Below, piece after piece: positions 1-8,435 of a stretch of 64,000 nucleotides of DNA (positions within the stretch are counted from its first letter, which is position 1; each line of letters starts with the position of its first letter). Both the position numbers and the translations under genes were made by a program. This stretch comes from DAHUYF01 sp035623985. Lineage in GTDB: Bacteria > Pseudomonadota > Alphaproteobacteria > ATCC43930 > CGMCC-115725. The stretch lies in contig DASPSJ010000043.1 of assembly GCA_035623985.1 (NCBI GenBank), positions 34,383 through 98,382 of the forward strand, written 5' to 3'. Below the pieces are notes generated by a model. That model was not told where the DNA came from and did no database searches. It was given only the letters and a program-made list of their open reading frames with translations.

Positions 1-1181
1 CCGCCCGCCTGCGTGCTGTACTCCTTCACCACCTCCGGCCGGCCGGTCGCCATGTCGACATGGGTCGCCCAGTTGACCCTCGGATCGTACTTCTCGGCCA
101 CCAGCAGCTCGCCCGTCTCGCGGTTCAGCGTATAGCCGAAGCCGTTGCGGTCGAAATGCACGAGCGCCTTGGTCTCCTTCCCCTTCACCGGGATGTCGGC
201 CAGGATCATCTCGTTGATGCCGTCATAGTCCCATTCGTCGTGCGGGGTCATCTGATAGACCCATTTGGCGACGCCGGTGTCGGGATTGCGCGCGAAGATG
301 GTCATCGACCACTTGTTGTCGCCGGGCCGCTGCACCGGGTTCCAGGTGCTCGGATTGCCCGAGCCGTAATAGACCAGGTTGAGCTGCGGATCGTAGGAGT
401 ACCAACCCCAGGTCGCGCCGCCGCCGATCTTCCACTGATCGCCTTGCCAGGTGGCGGTCGAGGAGTTGGCGCCGACGGGCTTGCCCATCGCGGTCGTCTT
501 GGCGTCGAACAGGATCTGGTCGTCGGGACCGACCGAGTAGGCGGTCCACGCCTTCTTGCCGTCCTTCAGCTCATAGGCGGTGACGCGGCCTTGCACGCCG
601 AACTCGCCGCCGCTGATGCCGACGATGACCTTGTCCTTCACGATCATCGGCGCGGAGGTCATGGTCTCACCCTTCTTCGGGTCGCCGTTCTGGACCTTCC
701 ACACCTCCTTGCCGGTCTTGGCGTCGAGCGCCACCACCGTCGCATCGGCCTGGTCGAGGATGATCTTGCCGTCGCCATAGGCGACGCCGCGGTTGACGGT
801 GTCGCAGCACATCACGGGGATCACCGAGGGATCCTGGCGCGGCTCGTATTTCCAGATGATGCGGCCGTTGTTGTTGAGATCGAGAGCGAACACGTTGTTC
901 GGGAACGGCGTGTGCACGTACATGACATCGCCGATCACCAGCGGAGCGCCTTCGTGTCCGCGCAGCACGCCGGTCGAGAAGCTCCAGACCGGATGCAAAT
1001 TCTGCACGTTCTGGGCGGTGATCTGCTTCAGCTCGCTGTAACGGTGATTGTCATAGGTACCCGTCGGCATCACCCACTGGTTCGGGTCCTTCTCTATCTT
1101 CAACAGCTCGTCATTGGCCAGCGCCCCGGTCATCGGCATAAAGGCGACCGCGGCAACCAAAAGATAACCTCTGGGTTTCAT
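1..1181 (-). CDS. xoxF: XoxF-type PQQ methanol dehydrogenase, 3' part beyond window
   Basis: Periplasmic PQQ-dependent alcohol dehydrogenase that oxidises methanol and passes electrons to a cytochrome c. The first 393 or so residues lie in the window; the C-terminal part is cut by the left edge. The ATG at 1181 gives a clear signal peptide ending near ALA-ND (residue 22). Visible family marks are the adjacent-cysteine motif MCCDTVN and the catalytic segment HDEWDYDGIN. In that segment D318-Y319-D320 carries the extra Asp two residues after the catalytic Asp, which marks lanthanide-dependent XoxF; calcium MxaF has Ala there. It lies downstream of fhcC on the same strand after a 262-base gap, so it probably has its own promoter. 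Identification is firm; the XoxF subclade is not determined. Confidence 0.95.
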   Translation of the reverse strand, partial: MKPRGYLLVAAVAFMPMTGALANDELLKIEKDPNQWVMPTGTYDNHRYSELKQITAQNVQNLHPVWSFSTGVLRGHEGAPLVIGDVMYVHTPFPNNVFALDLNNNGRIIWKYEPRQDPSVIPVMCCDTVNRGVAYGDGKIILDQADATVVALDAKTGKEVWKVQNGDPKKGETMTSAPMIVKDKVIVGISGGEFGVQGRVTAYELKDGKKAWTAYSVGPDDQILFDAKTTAMGKPVGANSSTATWQGDQWKIGGGATWGWYSYDPQLNLVYYGSGNPSTWNPVQRPGDNKWSMTIFARNPDTGVAKWVYQMTPHDEWDYDGINEMILADIPVKGKETKALVHFDRNGFGYTLNRETGELLVAEKYDPRVNWATHVDMATGRPEVVKEYSTQAG

Positions 1182-1443
1182 CGCGTCCCTCCCGTAGTCT
1201 TTTGCGTAGCTGCTCTACCGCGTAGCTGCAAAATCGCAGCAGCCCAGCCGAGGCGGTCGCGGAGGTCGCGTCCTTAAGGACGCTGCTAAAGCGGCTAACT
1301 AAATCATAAACTCAGGGGAACGTGCCGCACAAGCACATTCGAAGTTTGTGTACCCAATCTTCAGCACGCATACATGATTTGCGGCAGCACGCGACAACGA
1401 CTGCGCCGCCGTGGTCGGCGCGTCCCACGTTATCTGCCCACGA
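1182..1443. promoter_or_regulatory. xoxF upstream region
   Basis: This gap of 262 bases lies between the stop of fhcC and the start of xoxF, both on the minus strand. Its middle part (about 1290-1380) is clearly AT-richer than its surroundings, as expected for a promoter. I see no convincing gene in it and could not assign -35/-10 boxes with confidence. The placement is inferred only from the gap and base composition. Confidence 0.4.
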
Positions 1444-2247
1444 TCAGGGCGCGACGAGCAGCTCGCCGCGTCCTGCTACCGCGGCATCGCCGGCAAAGCG
1501 CCGTAGCGGAGCGATGCGCCGCGCCAGTTCGGCAAGGCCGAAGGTCGCGAGGTGGCGCGCAAGCAACCGCAGAAACACGAGATCGTGCACGCCGCAATCG
1601 ACGAAGCCAGCTCCGGGACGCTCGGCGCCGCCCAGCGCGATGATGCTGCCGCGCTGCATTGCAGCACCGGCATAGGCGCCCACCGCGCCGCCGACGAGAA
1701 TGGTGCCGGCGATCATTTCGGCGCCGCACCCGGCGCCGGCATTGCCGACGATGATCACGAGCCCTCGCCGCAGCGCAGCACCGGCCGCGTCGCCGGCGGT
1801 GCCCGCGACGATGACGACGCCGTCGCGCATGCCGGCGGCGGCGCCGGGGAGCGCGCCGCCAAGGCCGTCGCCGGCATGGCCGGCGATGTGCAGCGTGCCG
1901 CCGCGAAGATCGCAGGCGGCGCCGAAGCCGACGGAGCCGGCGACGGCGATGCTGCCGCCGCGCATGCCGAGACCCAGATAAGCACCGGCATCGCCGTGCA
2001 CGCGGATACTGCCGGCGCGCATGCCGGCGCCGATGCAGTCGAGGCGGCCGCAAGGCCCGTCGATTTCGACCTCGGCGCCGCCTTCGACGACGACGCGAAA
2101 CCAGTCGCCGACGGCGCCCTCTATCCGGCCCACCGCCAGCGGCAGCCGCTCGATCTCGGCCGCCGACTTGCCGGCCAGCCGTTCGGGAACCAGCGCATCG
2201 GCGACAAGGCGCAGCGGCGGCTCATCCTTTAGGGTGAGACGGATCAT
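1444..2247 (-). CDS. fhcC: Formyltransferase/hydrolase complex subunit C
   Basis: Structural subunit of the formyltransferase/hydrolase complex (FhcABCD), which moves the formyl group from formyl-H4MPT to methylofuran and hydrolyses it to formate in the cytoplasm. The 267-residue protein is homologous to FwdC/FmdC of archaeal formylmethanofuran dehydrogenase. From about residue 75 to 215 it shows the repetitive glycine-rich parallel beta-helix of that family, with units such as GMRGGSI and AGHAGDGLGG. The ATG at 2247 overlaps the fhcD stop by four bases (ATGA). It is the last gene of the phhB-fhcBADC run. Confidence 0.93.
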   Translation of the reverse strand: MIRLTLKDEPPLRLVADALVPERLAGKSAAEIERLPLAVGRIEGAVGDWFRVVVEGGAEVEIDGPCGRLDCIGAGMRAGSIRVHGDAGAYLGLGMRGGSIAVAGSVGFGAACDLRGGTLHIAGHAGDGLGGALPGAAAGMRDGVVIVAGTAGDAAGAALRRGLVIIVGNAGAGCGAEMIAGTILVGGAVGAYAGAAMQRGSIIALGGAERPGAGFVDCGVHDLVFLRLLARHLATFGLAELARRIAPLRRFAGDAAVAGRGELLVAP

Positions 2248-3140
2248 TGCAGCAGCTCGCGCAGGTGAAATTTGAAGGCGCCGAGCTTGCCGCCGTAATT
2301 CCCGGCCGAGACGCGGGCGAGGCCGGAAGCGGCGCCTTCCGCGCAGGCGGCGCGGATGCCCACGGCCATGGCGCGCCCGACCGCCGCCGCCGTGAGGCCG
2401 TCGATGACGATCTCGAGGACGGCGTCGATCGCCACGTCGAGCGCGCTGTCGGTTACGCCTTTGAGGGTCGGGCAATAGGCGTCGTTGGTCGAGGCGATGA
2501 GGAATTTGTAGCGCGCGCCGATCTTGGATCCGGAGCGAACGATACCGCCGGGAAACGGCATGATCGCTTCGCGCACCTGACGCATGGCGGCGATCGCGCG
2601 CTCGGCGGCGGCAAGCACCACCGGGCGCGAGCGCCCCAGCAGCAGCAGATTGCCGCCGCCGACGCCCTCTTGCACCGGCGCCTCGTCCTCGCAGAGGAAT
2701 TCTCCGTCCATGACCGGGATGCGCCAGTATCGCCGTCCGCCGATGCGCTTTGCCGCTTGCCGGCCGTCGCCGAAATAGCGCAGCGCGCGGCCCAGCGGCA
2801 CGCGCTTCTCGCCGGCGACGCCGGCAAAGCAGGCGGTGCCGGGGCAGGTGAGCACGCATTGCCCGACACGGTCGCGCACCGCCTTGGCAAGCGCGTCCTG
2901 CGACACGGCAAAGAGCAGCACGGCGATCCCGGGCCTGCCGTCCGGCGTCTCGCCCTCGGCGAGTGCGCGCTCGATGCCGGCCTCGACGCCGCAGCCGATC
3001 ACCGAAGTGGCGAAGCCCGTCATGCTCTCCGCCGCCTGCCGCGCCCATCGGGCATCGTCGGCGGTGATGAGGAGGCGCGTCGCCGTCATGCCGAAGGCCT
3101 CGGCGAACGTATCGTCGATCTCGACGCCGCCGAGCTTCAT
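2244..3140 (-). CDS. fhcD: Formylmethanofuran:H4MPT formyltransferase, complex subunit D
   Basis: Transfers the formyl group between N5-formyl-H4MPT and methylofuran; it is the catalytic formyltransferase of the Fhc complex. The protein is 298 residues, the usual length of archaeal Ftr. It begins with MKLGGVEIDDTFAEAFGM, a typical Ftr start, and carries the conserved segments MTGFATS, CPGTACF and NYGGKLG near the end. Start ATG at 3140 overlaps the fhcA stop (ATGA), and its own stop overlaps the fhcC start in the same way, implying translational coupling through the complex. Confidence 0.95.
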   Translation of the reverse strand: MKLGGVEIDDTFAEAFGMTATRLLITADDARWARQAAESMTGFATSVIGCGVEAGIERALAEGETPDGRPGIAVLLFAVSQDALAKAVRDRVGQCVLTCPGTACFAGVAGEKRVPLGRALRYFGDGRQAAKRIGGRRYWRIPVMDGEFLCEDEAPVQEGVGGGNLLLLGRSRPVVLAAAERAIAAMRQVREAIMPFPGGIVRSGSKIGARYKFLIASTNDAYCPTLKGVTDSALDVAIDAVLEIVIDGLTAAAVGRAMAVGIRAACAEGAASGLARVSAGNYGGKLGAFKFHLRELLQ

Positions 3141-4798
3141 GCCCGCCTCCGGGGCCGGCAGGGCTGCGCCAGGAGGTTGAGCCCGGCATCGGCGAGCTCG
3201 CCCTCGGACAGGCGAAAATGCCCGAGCCCGACGCTCATATGCCGATCGAAGAAGGCACCGATCTCGGCCTCGATCGCGGGGTCGAATTCCGGCCGCACGA
3301 CATGCGTCGCGCCGTCCGGCGTCGCGAGGATGTCGCCAGCGCGCGCGATTTCGACCCCGTTCTTGAAGAGTTGCCGCGGCGCGGCGAACATGCGCTCGCG
3401 ATCCGCCTCGTCGGCATAGACCGCGATGTCGGCGCAGGCGCCCGGCCCGAGATGGCCGTGGCCGGCCAGCCCGAGGATGCGCGCCGGCGCGGCGCGGGTC
3501 GTGATCGCGATCTCCTCGAGCGTGTATTCGCGCGCGATCGAGCCAAGCGTCGTCGCCTGCTGCGCCGCCGGATGGATCGATTTGAGGCAATCGTTGCGGA
3601 AGCCGCGGTCCATGAGCAGCCGGATCAGATGCGGATAGCAGGTGAAAGGCGCGCCGTTGGGATGATCGGTCGTCAGGAACACGCGCCAGGGATCCTCGAT
3701 CAGCAGGAACAGCTCGAGCCCGATCGTCCATTGCAGCGCGTTGACGAAGTTGCCGTCGCGATAGCGGAACGGCACCAGGCCGCAGCCGCCGTCGCATTCG
3801 ATGTCCATGACGATCCATTTGTCGGGCGAGGCGAGGTCGCGGTTGCGGTATTGCGCCATGGTGTCGCCCGAGGCGGTCACCGTCTGGCCGAACATGATCT
3901 GGCCGACATCGAGCGAGACGTTGCGGCTGCGGTTGACCGCCTCGGCAAGGCGTGCCGCGGCGGAGGAGAAGCGGCGGTCGCCCTCGGTGCCGTAGCTGTG
4001 GAACTGCGCATGCGTCAGATGCAGCGGAAAACCCTCGGCGGCGGCAATGGTGGCGAGCGTCGTGTCGATGTTGCCGGGAATGCCGAGATTGTTGCAATGC
4101 GTGTGGAGAGGATGCGGCACGCCAAGCTCGAAAACGGCGCGGGCCAGCGCCTGGATGATCCGGCGCGGCGTCAGGGCGTGCTGCGGCCCGGGCTCGTCGA
4201 TCGCAAGCCCCCGTGCGTTGAACTTGAAGGCGCTGATGCCGACGGGATTGACGGTCTTGACGCCGAGCGCGGCGGTCGCGTGCAGCATCCACGCGACGTA
4301 GTCGTTGATCCGTTCCTGGTCGGCGCCCGACGCGATGAGGCGCAGCAGCAATTCGTCGTTGCCGAGCATGAGATAGGCGCCCTTGTCGACGATCGGCAGG
4401 TCGGCCATCTCGAGATGGGCCGAGCGCGCATTCGACGGCACCATGGCGGGCTCGAAGGCGGCGGTATAGCCAAGCGCGGCGTAGCGATAGCCCGTGACGA
4501 AGCTGGAGGGGGTCGCGACGCCGCCGCCGGCGCGCGTTGCCGCCCCGCGCGCGACCGGCGCGCCGCGATGGTCCTCGCTCATCAGCAGCCGCGCGAGATT
4601 GACTTTGCCGCCGGCGATGTGGCTGTGGATGTCGATCGCGCCGGGCATGACGACGAGCCCGTCCAGGTCGTAGCTGCGATCGACGCCGCCGGCGGGCGCC
4701 GCGATCATGACGCCATCCTCGAAGAAAAGATCGCGCGTCTCGCCCCGCGCGCCGTTGACGGGATCGAACACCCGCGCGCGCGCCAGCCGCGTGATCAT
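3137..4798 (-). CDS. fhcA: Formyltransferase/hydrolase complex subunit A (amidohydrolase)
   Basis: Hydrolytic subunit of the Fhc complex. It belongs to the amidohydrolase superfamily and is homologous to FwdA/FmdA; in methylotrophs it releases formate from formyl-methylofuran. At 553 residues it has normal length. Metal-site motifs are visible: MPGAIDIHSHIAGGK (HxH, about residues 50-65), PLHTHCNN in the middle and the later TTDHPNG aspartate. ATG at 4798 overlaps the fhcB stop (ATGA). The family assignment is firm; the bound cofactor form is inferred from relatives. Confidence 0.95.
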   Translation of the reverse strand: MITRLARARVFDPVNGARGETRDLFFEDGVMIAAPAGGVDRSYDLDGLVVMPGAIDIHSHIAGGKVNLARLLMSEDHRGAPVARGAATRAGGGVATPSSFVTGYRYAALGYTAAFEPAMVPSNARSAHLEMADLPIVDKGAYLMLGNDELLLRLIASGADQERINDYVAWMLHATAALGVKTVNPVGISAFKFNARGLAIDEPGPQHALTPRRIIQALARAVFELGVPHPLHTHCNNLGIPGNIDTTLATIAAAEGFPLHLTHAQFHSYGTEGDRRFSSAAARLAEAVNRSRNVSLDVGQIMFGQTVTASGDTMAQYRNRDLASPDKWIVMDIECDGGCGLVPFRYRDGNFVNALQWTIGLELFLLIEDPWRVFLTTDHPNGAPFTCYPHLIRLLMDRGFRNDCLKSIHPAAQQATTLGSIAREYTLEEIAITTRAAPARILGLAGHGHLGPGACADIAVYADEADRERMFAAPRQLFKNGVEIARAGDILATPDGATHVVRPEFDPAIEAEIGAFFDRHMSVGLGHFRLSEGELADAGLNLLAQPCRPRRRA

Positions 4799-6018
4799 GG
4801 CGTCGCCAGCAGATGCGCGAGGATCGCCCTCGCCGCCGCCGCAACGCTCGGCAAGCCGCTCGGCCGCGCCGGCGCCAGCGGCAAGGCCACCACCGTGTCG
4901 GCGCGCATCACCGCGCCACCATGGTCGAGCCCTGGAATGCCGACCCTGATCTCGACCTCGGCCCGAGCCGCCGGCGCGTCGGCCGCCAGCAGCGCCACCG
5001 TCGGCACACCGCATTCGGGCGCGGGCGCGGCGCTCAGCGCCGCGACCCAGAGCAGCGCATCGGCTTCTCCGGCGGCGAGCAGCCGCTGGGCGTGGTTGCG
5101 CCAGGGATCGTGCTGCGGCACACCCCCGGCAAAGGAAAGCCGGCCCGGCCAGCCCGCTTGCCACAGCATCACCTGCGCCGCGCCCTGCGCATTGTCCTCG
5201 CCGCCGAGCGGCAGGCCGACGCAGCGCGTCCGGCGGGCGAGCCGGCGCATCATGCGCAGCAGGATTGCCAGCGCCGGCGCGCGTGCGGCCGGGGGAAACG
5301 CGGCGATGTCCCAGACGACGGCGCCATAGTGCGCCGTGGCGAGGCGGTCGGCGAGCTCGCCCAGCGCGACCAGCGGCAACGATGCCGAGGCGGCGAGCTT
5401 CCGCCCTTCGCCGAGCGCGGCGAGAGCGCTCAGTGCATCGAGCAGCGCGTCCTCGTTGACCGGCACGCGCTCGCTCACGGCGGCGTCGCCCGGCATCGCC
5501 GCTTCCGGGCCGAGGAACGCGACATAAGGCGGCGCCTGACGGTAAAGCGCGCCGCGATTGCGCAGCAGCCGCTCGAAAAAGCGCGGTTGGGAGGGAGTCG
5601 GATCGTTGCCGATCAGCAGCACGACATCGGCGCGGTTGGCGATCTCGGCGAAGGTGGCGGCAAGCGCGCCGGCGCGCTGCAGCAGCGACAAATTGGTCTG
5701 CTGCGCCGCGGATTGCCAGCGATCGATCACCGCGCCAAGGCGATCGGCGAGACCGACGAGCGCGCGCAACCCCGCGACATCGGCGGCAAGCCCGGTGACG
5801 AGCGGCAGGCGCGCCGCGCCGAGCAGGCCCGCCGCCGCCGCCGCGGCCTCGCCGAGCGAGGCCGCGCGTCCATTGATGCGATGCTCGACGATCGCCGGCC
5901 GCCGCGCGAAGCCGGCCGCCCCTTTCGCGCAACCGCGCGTATCGACGCGACCCTCATCGAGCAGGAGATCGTCGCAGACGAGGCCGCAGAACGGACAGGC
6001 GATGGCGCGCCCTGGCAC
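4795..6018 (-). CDS. fhcB: Formyltransferase/hydrolase complex subunit B
   Basis: Subunit related to the molybdopterin-containing FwdB/FmdB of archaeal formylmethanofuran dehydrogenase, here in a complex that works in the hydrolytic direction and is not expected to do redox chemistry. I chose the GTG at 6018, five bases after the upstream stop, because the conserved sequence starts at once (AIACPFCGLVCDD). This gives 407 residues. Four N-terminal cysteines, C8, C11, C15 and C30, keep the [4Fe-4S] spacing of FwdB. Other conserved parts are LLIGNDPTPSQPRFFER and the late LDHGGAVMRAD. Its stop overlaps the fhcA start. Confidence 0.9.
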   Translation of the reverse strand: MPGRAIACPFCGLVCDDLLLDEGRVDTRGCAKGAAGFARRPAIVEHRINGRAASLGEAAAAAAGLLGAARLPLVTGLAADVAGLRALVGLADRLGAVIDRWQSAAQQTNLSLLQRAGALAATFAEIANRADVVLLIGNDPTPSQPRFFERLLRNRGALYRQAPPYVAFLGPEAAMPGDAAVSERVPVNEDALLDALSALAALGEGRKLAASASLPLVALGELADRLATAHYGAVVWDIAAFPPAARAPALAILLRMMRRLARRTRCVGLPLGGEDNAQGAAQVMLWQAGWPGRLSFAGGVPQHDPWRNHAQRLLAAGEADALLWVAALSAAPAPECGVPTVALLAADAPAARAEVEIRVGIPGLDHGGAVMRADTVVALPLAPARPSGLPSVAAAARAILAHLLATP

Positions 6019-6023
6019 GGGCG

Positions 6024-6419
6024 CTACCGCGCGTCCGCGGGCTTGTCGTACTTGATGTAGGCGAAGCGCTGGTCTTCGGCGGGCGTGCCCTCGAGCGCGC
6101 TCTCGGGCCCCGGCCGCCATTGCACGGTATCCTCGATCTTGCGCGCCAGCTCGAAATCCTTGTCCGTCACGCCCTTGGCGGCATGGTTCATGAGACGCAC
6201 TTCGACCCAGGCGTAAGAGGCGGTGATGTCGGGATGATGCCAGGCCGCTTCGGCGAGGTGGCCGACGGTATTGATCACCATCAGCGTGCCCTTCCAGCTA
6301 TTGGTGCGGTATTTACGCCGAATCCAGCCGTCTTCATAATACCAGTGCGGCAATTCCTTCGCGAGGCGCGCCTTGATTTCGTCTTCGCCATAGGTCCTGT
6401 CGCGTGCGCGTTCGGTCAT
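6024..6419 (-). CDS. Pterin-4a-carbinolamine dehydratase-like protein
   Basis: A 131-residue protein with the PhhB/DCoH signature: EAAWHHPDITASYAWVEVRL followed by a conserved NHAAKGVTDKDFELARKIE helix. The two adjacent histidines of the dehydratase active site are present. It is first in the run that continues into fhcBADC, five bases upstream of fhcB, and is divergent from mptG. No aromatic hydroxylase gene is nearby, so a role in pterin (H4MPT) chemistry is more likely than phenylalanine metabolism; that role is inference. The ATG at 6419 follows a GGAGG-like site. Confidence 0.85.
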   Translation of the reverse strand: MTERARDRTYGEDEIKARLAKELPHWYYEDGWIRRKYRTNSWKGTLMVINTVGHLAEAAWHHPDITASYAWVEVRLMNHAAKGVTDKDFELARKIEDTVQWRPGPESALEGTPAEDQRFAYIKYDKPADAR

Positions 6420-6555
6420 CGCGGAACCTCCCTCTCTATTGCCGCGCGCGCCGCGCGCGTGCCGCGCGGCGCCGCATCGCTTTTGTTTCATCGGGAGTTT
6501 TAGTCTATCGTAACCCGAAGGCCGCGCAAACAGCGCCGCCGCGGGAGGGTCGGGC

Positions 6556-7548
6556 ATGCCGGACATGTCGGGTGCACAACGCATCGCGGCCGTCGAAGTC
6601 TTCGCCCCGGCGCGGCTGCATTTCGGCTTCCTCGATCTCGACGGCGGTCTCGGTCGCCGCTTCGGCAGCCTGGGCCTCGCCATCGACGGTTTCGGCACGC
6701 GGCTGCGCCTCGAACGCGCCGCGCGGCCCGCCGCGAGCGGTCCCGGCGCGGCGCGCGCGCTCGACTGCGTCGCGCGCGCCGCCAAGGCCTTCAACCTGTC
6801 GCCGAACGTGTCGCTCGCGGTAACGGAGGCCATTCCGGAGCATGCCGGCTTCGGTTCCGGCACGCAGCTCGCGCTCGCCGCGGCCGTCGCGTTGACCCGC
6901 CTCGAAGGCGCGAGCGCGGCCATGAGCGAGATCGCCGCGGTGGCCGGCCGCGGCGCACGCTCGGGGATCGGCATCGGCCTCTTCGAGCGAGGCGGGTTCA
7001 TCGTCGATGGCGGCCGCCGTCCCGAAGGGGGCGCCGCTCCCGTCATCGCGCGCCTGCCGTTTCCGCGCGACTGGCGTCTCGTGCTGCTTCTCGACCCGAC
7101 GCGGCAAGGCCTTTATGGCAGCGGCGAGACCAGCGCGTTTGCCGCATTGCCGCCCTTCCCGCCCGGGCTGGCGGGCAGGCTCTGCCGTCAGGTCCTGCTC
7201 CGCCTGCTGCCCGGCCTCGCCGAGTGGGATTTCGCCGCCGTTTCCCAGGCGCTTGGCGCGATCCAGAGCGAGCTCGGCGATTATTTCAGCGCCGCGCAGC
7301 ACGGCCGCTACAGCAGCCCGGCGGTCGCCGCCGCGCTCGGCTGGGCCGCGGCGCAAGGCGTCGCCGGCATCGGCCAAAGCTCGTGGGGACCGACCGGCTT
7401 TGCGCTCGTCGAATCCGAGGAGCGCGCCCGGTCGCTGGCCGAGGCGCTCGGCCGGCGTTTTGCGAGCGACGGCACGCTGAGCTTGCACATTGTCGCGGGT
7501 TTGAACCGCGGCGCAGACATATCGATCACGCCGAGGAGCGAGCCATGA
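6556..7548 (+). CDS. mptG: Beta-ribofuranosylaminobenzene 5'-phosphate synthase
   Basis: First committed enzyme of H4MPT assembly: it joins 4-hydroxybenzoate or p-aminobenzoate to PRPP, with loss of CO2 and pyrophosphate in the archaeal reaction. The 330-residue protein has the GHMP-kinase-like fold: an N-terminal FAPARLHFGFLDLDGG segment, the glycine-serine loop IPEHAGFGSGTQLALA (about residues 94-108) and a late GIGQSSWGPTGFALV segment. It starts a plus-strand run (mptG-mtdB-ATP-grasp-mch-ATP-grasp-citG-like-fae) divergent from the fhc operon. Its stop overlaps the mtdB start by ATGA. Confidence 0.92.
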   Translation: MPDMSGAQRIAAVEVFAPARLHFGFLDLDGGLGRRFGSLGLAIDGFGTRLRLERAARPAASGPGAARALDCVARAAKAFNLSPNVSLAVTEAIPEHAGFGSGTQLALAAAVALTRLEGASAAMSEIAAVAGRGARSGIGIGLFERGGFIVDGGRRPEGGAAPVIARLPFPRDWRLVLLLDPTRQGLYGSGETSAFAALPPFPPGLAGRLCRQVLLRLLPGLAEWDFAAVSQALGAIQSELGDYFSAAQHGRYSSPAVAAALGWAAAQGVAGIGQSSWGPTGFALVESEERARSLAEALGRRFASDGTLSLHIVAGLNRGADISITPRSEP

Positions 7549-8435
7549 GCAAGCCGCGCATCCTGCATTTCCTCACGCCGCTCCCCAATGTCAGTCCCTT
7601 CGACGTGAACATGGCCGCCGATGCCGGCTTCGTCATCCAGAGCTACACCGGCATCACGATCAAGGATATTGCCGGCCTGACGCAGGACGCGATGTTCTCG
7701 CGCCCGCCGGGGGATGCGGCCAAGACCTGCCTCTTCATCGGCGGCCGCGACGCGCTGCTCGCGCTCGACATGCTGGCCGCCGCGAAGGCGGCGATGTTCC
7801 CGCCCTTCGAGATCTCGCTGTTTGCCGATCCCTCCGGCGCCTTCACCACCGCGGGCGCGATGATCGCTTGCGTCGAGCGGCGTCTCAAGGCGCAGCAGGC
7901 GACGCTCGCCGGCGGCAAGGTGGCGGTGTTCGGCGCCAAGGGTGTCGTCGGCGGCATCGTCGGCGTCATCGCCGCCGAGGCGGGCGCCGAGGTCACGCTC
8001 GTCGCGCACGATCAAAGCGGCGTGGTGGCGACCAAGGCGGCCGAGTTCTCCCGGCGCTTCGCCCGGTCCTTCGCCACCGCCGACGGCAGCACGGAGGCCG
8101 GACGCCGCGCGGTGCTGGAAAGCGCCGACATCGTGCTTGCCGCCGGCCGCGCCGGCGTCCAGGTGCTGTCGCAGAGCGACCTTGCGGCGGCGCGCCGCCT
8201 CAAAGTCGCGGCCGACATCAACGCCGTGCCGCCCCCCGGCATCGCGGGCCTTGACGTGACGGCCGATGGCGCGCCCCTTCCGCAGACACAAGGCGTCGGC
8301 ATCGGCGCGCTCGCCATCGGCGGCGTCAAGTTCCAGGTACAGCACGCGCTGCTGCGTCGCATCTACAGCGCCGAAAAGGCGCAATTCCTGGAGTTCCGCG
8401 ATGCCTATCGCACGGCGCTCGACATTGTCGGCTGA
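7545..8435 (+). CDS. mtdB: NAD(P)-dependent methylene-H4MPT dehydrogenase
   Basis: Oxidises methylene-H4MPT to methenyl-H4MPT with NAD(P)+. The 296-residue protein opens with a typical MtdA/MtdB N-terminus (LHFLTPLPNVSPFDVNMAADAG) and has a Rossmann nucleotide site VAVFGAKGVVGGIVGVIAAEAG near residues 126-147. The C-terminal GVGIGALAIGGVKF segment is also characteristic. The MtdB rather than MtdA assignment rests on its place beside mch and fae and on the absence of folate-pathway neighbours; activity on methylene-H4F cannot be excluded from sequence. Confidence 0.9.
   Translation: MSKPRILHFLTPLPNVSPFDVNMAADAGFVIQSYTGITIKDIAGLTQDAMFSRPPGDAAKTCLFIGGRDALLALDMLAAAKAAMFPPFEISLFADPSGAFTTAGAMIACVERRLKAQQATLAGGKVAVFGAKGVVGGIVGVIAAEAGAEVTLVAHDQSGVVATKAAEFSRRFARSFATADGSTEAGRRAVLESADIVLAAGRAGVQVLSQSDLAAARRLKVAADINAVPPPGIAGLDVTADGAPLPQTQGVGIGALAIGGVKFQVQHALLRRIYSAEKAQFLEFRDAYRTALDIVG

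Noticed and set aside
1552..2232. Plus-strand alanine-rich frame opposite fhcC
   Set aside because: It mirrors the glycine/alanine repeats of the FhcC beta-helix and has no support of its own.
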